From Scalesia atractyloides (Eukaryota > Streptophyta > Magnoliopsida > Asterales > Asteraceae): a stretch of 64,000 nucleotides of DNA. Location of the stretch: positions 43,908,869 through 43,972,868 of the forward strand of contig CAMTDV010000018.1 of assembly GCA_947069175.1 (NCBI GenBank), read 5' to 3'. The notes under the pieces were generated by a model. That model was not told the DNA's origin, ran no database searches, and worked only from the letters and a program-made list of their open reading frames with translations. This document shows positions 60,901 to 64,000 of this stretch, one piece after another. The position numbers and the translations under genes were made by a program. Position 1 is the stretch's first letter; each line of letters opens with the position of its first letter.

Positions 60901-61570
60901 GAAATCATTGAATTATCATTCATAAGAGATTTTCGTGTTATTCTATTCAAATGCACATGGTTTGAAACGTCGAAGAAAGCACGTGATATTTGATCCTCAT
61001 TTCATAAGCATAGACACGTCCCGAAATGCTTATAAGGAAGATCCTTTCATTCTTGCATACCAGGCTAAACAAGTATTTTATATAGATGATCCACATAAAC
61101 CAAATTCACAATGGACATTGAAAGAATTTACCAGAGGCACTTGTGGGATATCGCAGAAGACAAGAATGTTGAAGATTTATTAGAAGATGTCAACCTTTGT
61201 CGTGAAGATACTGTAGAAGAAATAGTTGAAAATGTTAAGTATTTTATATAGATGACCCACATAAACCAAATTCACAATGGACATTGAAAGAATTTCCCAG
61301 AGGCACTTGTGGGATATCGCAGAAGACAAGAATGTTGAAGATTTATTAGAAGATGTCAACCTTTGTCGTGAAGATACTGTAGAAGAAATAGTTGAAAATG
61401 TTGATGTTCAGGGTCCTAGTGACACTATAGATGCTTTTATTGACGAAGACATAGATGATTCTGATTGCAGTATGGAAGATTTTGGTTCAGAGTTAAATCT
61501 GGATGATTCAAACACTGACAAGTATAATCACGAGATTGAAAATGTCGAGTCCGACGATGATGATTTGTAA
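57980..61570 (+). pseudogene. CACTA TNP2-type transposase, broken
   Basis: ATG 57980 (MTLDKSWTKI) begins a transposase-associated domain (FAERDERYVDRGLIHCPSRQC). Recognisable TNP2 blocks follow: KPLYPGCDEFSVLGFLLELM; CALFWKENAELENCSVC and KKPVKILRYFPITSRLKCLY; AMAWKHFDAIFPDFANDPRNVRLGLASDGFNPFG; YGYLSGWSTSGYKACPIC; LLIRHNIDVMHVEKNV. A DUF4218-like block is at 59851-60417 (FPPSFFNVMVHLCVHLP, SRWMYPIERYLGHLKRYVGN). After a probable intron starting GTAAG at about 60414, a DUF4216-like block starts at 60688 (DDYYGYLDEIIELSFI). The Asp residues of SDGFNPFG and HNIDVMH are candidate catalytic ones. A stop is at 58211 and frameshifts are near 58570, 58740, 59400, 59880 and 61000, so it should be inactive. 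It would cut and paste the element. Confidence 0.85.
61071..61402. repeat. 166 bp tandem duplication in the TNP2 3' end
   Basis: 61071-61236 and 61237-61402 are almost identical (AAGTATTTTATATAGATGA to GTTGAAAATGTT), with about two differences by eye. As 166 is not a multiple of three, the repeat shifts the frame. Confidence 0.95.
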
Positions 61571-61882
61571 TGTTCAGCCAAAAAATTTTGTTAGAGTTTT
61601 GATTTTTAAGTTTTACAAATACTAGTCTTGTATATGTAAAGGTGGAATTGTTTCACCTTATTCTAATGTTATCCATAAATGTTATGCTAGCAGGTGATGG
61701 TAGAATTACCAGGGATGGAAATGCATGTAGTATTAAATAGAGTATTGTCAAATTTAGCTGTTCATCATCCGGTTTTGGTTCAGGTTGGGTTCAGTGATTA
61801 TGGCATATGTCTTATTTCAGCTATTTTTATTTTAAGAAATTTTACTGTAAATTTGGTGAATTTTAGTTCATTTTATTATATA

Positions 61883-62507
61883 GACTAAAGATCAAATACA
61901 AATAAAATTAACATACAAAACGTAAAAACCGAAGGAAAAGCCAAAAAACGCGGTGCCATTTTCGTAAATATTTGGTCTTCAAAATTACTGTACAGGACCA
62001 TTTGTAGAGTGATTTTTGGTCTTGTATAGTCATTTTGGTCTTGTAGAGTGATTTTGGTCTTGTAGAGTAATTTTGTAAAATGTTTTTGTAGAGTAATTTT
62101 GATCTTTTGTAGAGTAATTTTGTAAATTGTTCTTGTAGAGTAATTTTGTTAGCATTTAGTTATGGGGTTTAGCTTTATGGTTTAGTTTTTAGCTTTTAGT
62201 TTTGGAGAGGGGGGGTTAGGTTTTTTTAGGTTTTTGGGGGGTGGGTTAGGTTTTTTTTAGGTTTTTGGGGGGTGGGGGTGGTTAGGTTTTTTTTATCAGA
62301 ATTACTCTACAAGATCAAAATTACTCTACAAGAACATTTTACAAAATTACTCTACAAGACCAAAATCACTCTACAAATGATCCTGTAGAGTAATTTTGAT
62401 AATTACCCTACGAGCAAATATTTACGAAAATGCCACCGCGTTTTTTTGTCTTTTCCTTCAATTTGTACGTTTTCTATGTTAAGTTTATTTGTACCTGAAC
62501 TTTACTC
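61883..62507. mobile_element. Foldback MITE, probably Mutator-type
   Basis: Long inverted repeats of roughly 200 bp start GACTAAAGATCA on the left and end TGAACTTTACTC on the right. They are flanked by TTATTATATA (61873-61882) and TTATTATGTA (62508-62517), a 10 bp duplication with one mismatch, in the 9-11 bp range of Mutator elements. The interior repeats a TTGTAGAGTAATTTTG motif in one arm and its complement in the other, around a G-rich centre (62200-62285). There is no coding capacity. Confidence 0.8.
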
Positions 62508-62517
62508 TTATTATGTA

Positions 62518-63150
62518 TAAGTTGAGTCAAGCAATCACCATAAAATGTATGATGTTTCAATTTTGGTTGATTTTTTTTTGTTTTGTTAATACTTGGGTTT
62601 GGGTAGGCTTTTTTTGGTTTATAAATGGTGGCCCTTTGTGGGTTTACATGAACACGACATATTAAACTTGAAAAAAACTATTTAACTTTTTGTTGAACAT
62701 TTAAAGTTTAATCCTCGAAAAATTACTAATTTTTGTTATTTTTAAGCAATTATGTCTTAACGACTTAATTGATTCGACTATAATATGTTTTTTCAGACAT
62801 GTCATAAGGCTGGATTTCGAAGGAACTTATTTTAGAGGCTTGTGTTACTTGGGCATAAACAAGTTGATACGATGCTGGTTCAAGTTGATTTGGATGCTAA
62901 CGAACGGTTTTTTTTTTTGGAAACTTTGAAAGTTCTTTTGTGCAATTTTGTTAGACTTGGACATTATGTATTATGCTAAACTTATAACGCATATCCCTTT
63001 TGAACATATTATTATTAATGGAAGGTGTGTATGAATTTCCTTGTTTCCACAATTACCATTGGTTTCATAAATAGTTTTGTGTTAGTTTAACCCCTTTTGA
63101 TCTTTGAAACTGATTTTCAGCCGCTTAATGTTCTTTAATAATGTCAAAAT
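62518..63150. other. CACTA 3' non-coding region
   Basis: AT-rich, with no gene or clear repeat. Confidence 0.5.
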
Positions 63151-63764
63151 TGACAACATACAAGAGACTGAATATAAGTCTCAAGTATTGTGAGGGCTAA
63201 TCTTGAGTCTGTAATATATTTTCTTCAAATGGTTAAACATATACGAGTTGTTGGAGACTCAATATTAGTCTATAGTAATTTCATATGTATAATACACGGA
63301 AAAGTTTATATGAGTCCCGAATAATATTGCAAAACAAAGATCTTTAACACTAATTTTTAGCCCTTGTTAAAATAATTCGAGACTAAAAATTAGTCATTGA
63401 CTATTTCCTATATCAAAAGGCATTCAAGACTGCATTTTTTCAGTCCCTAATGCATTTCTTTTATATTAGAAACCAAAGAATAGTCTCAAATACAGTTACA
63501 CCAATTTTCGTTATACAGGAAAAATATTTGAGACTGAAATTCAGTAACTAATAAGTATTCCTCCAAAATGGTATATGGCGCACACATATTTGAGACTGAA
63601 ATTTAGTCTCAAATAAGGTATCTAAATAATAGCGACTGATTATTAGTCGCGAAAATATGTTGTGTAAAAATTAGTCCCTAATGCTATTAGCAACTAAAAA
63701 ACCAGTCCTAAATACGATGTATTTGAGAATGAAATATCAGTCTCTCATACTTTAATCCCTACTG
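63150..63764. repeat. Right CACTA subterminal repeats
   Basis: Many copies and inversions of GAGACTGAAATTTAGTCTC-type motifs lie at about 63160-63740, matching in style the left end. The terminal bases are degraded. Confidence 0.75.
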
Positions 63765-64000
63765 CTTGATTACCGATTCCGACTTCTCAATCCATTTCAC
63801 TAACCATTCGGTCCTTCGATTCTACTAAATTCCATTGGTTTGCACTCCATGAAGTGCTTATATGTGCAGACCGGTCTAACATTGTTTTGATTATTGTTTT
63901 GACCTACTGGCCCTGGTTGCGGGTTCTGTTGTTGATTAGCATTGATACCGGCGCTAACCTGCGCCACGATCGTGGGGATAACTGCCTGAAGCTGTTGCGC
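63765..64000 (-). pseudogene. gag: Tekay-2 gag, N-terminal part
   Basis: The minus strand reads a Gln/Asn-rich leader, then YKHFMECKPMEFSRIEGPNG, a frameshift, and WIEKSESV, where the CACTA end begins. It is the missing N-terminal half of the gag at 40700-41729 and continues past the window edge. Confidence 0.8.

Larger units (their letters stand above)
41730..63764. mobile_element. 22 kb CACTA (En/Spm) transposon inserted in Tekay-2 gag
   Basis: The left end reads CACTACAAGAAA at 41730, the classic CACTA terminus. The right end is degraded; read inward on the minus strand it starts near CAGTAGGGATTAAAG (63764). Both ends carry many short subterminal repeats. Inside are a TNPA/Ptta-like gene (minus, left) and a TNP2-like transposase gene (plus, right) pointing outward. 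Tekay-2 gag sequence flanks both ends: SESV on the right side and AVKYTT on the left, with a few codons lost between them. The exact right boundary and the 3 bp target duplication are not clear. Confidence 0.85.

Noticed and set aside
61694..61888. 64-codon frame after the TNP2 gene
   Set aside because: It runs into the MITE edge and shows no family features.
1..64000. Host genes, tRNA or rRNA genes
   Set aside because: Every stretch with clear protein features belongs to a mobile element, and no tRNA cloverleaf or rRNA-like sequence was noticed by eye.

Overview
This window looks like nuclear DNA of a flowering plant, made almost entirely of nested transposable elements. The signs are Ty1/Copia and Ty3/Gypsy elements primed by initiator tRNA-Met, a Gypsy integrase ending in a chromodomain (Tekay/Del type), an En/Spm (CACTA) element with a TNP2-type transposase, and MITE-like foldback elements. 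The style suggests an Asteraceae-like genome, but that is only inference. I see no convincing host gene, tRNA, rRNA or CRISPR array, and nearly every element gene carries stops or frameshifts.

Layout. (1) 1-16468: a degenerate Copia element on the + strand (gag-PR-IN-RT-RH, 2914-9956). A very long extra coiled-coil/acidic ORF (12193-16003), a polypurine tract and a 3' LTR (16069-16468) follow it. Its left flank is an inverted partial copy of the extra ORF (1-2159), where a 5' LTR should be. (2) 16473-19250: a non-coding LTR element (LARD-like) on the - strand. (3) 19251-34445: fragments of a Gypsy gag (+), broken by a solo LTR of the LARD family (TSD AACAA). That solo LTR is itself broken by a Tekay LTR (TSD TGGTG). 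A Tekay element (-) has its internal genes at 24495-29903. The unit Tekay LTR + LARD LTR + gag tail + flank (about 4.54 kb) occurs twice in direct orientation, about 9.95 kb apart and nearly identical. (4) 34603-41729: a second, heavily mutated Tekay element (-). Its gag is split by (5) a 22 kb CACTA element, 41730 to about 63764, and resumes at the right edge. The CACTA element has a TNPA/Ptta-like gene (-), a TNP2-like gene (+), a nested Copia element with a perfect TSD (49589-57700, TSD GGTTA), and two MITE-like insertions.

The genes belong to separate mobile elements that once encoded their own copying, packaging and integration. They do not form one pathway. The most unusual signal is a dispersed palindrome, AAGTTCG-NN-CGAACTT, seen roughly 50-60 times by eye. 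It is shared by the first Copia element and the sequence-unrelated LARD family. In both LTRs it sits directly upstream of a TATA-like motif. Flanking bases vary between copies but stay self-complementary.
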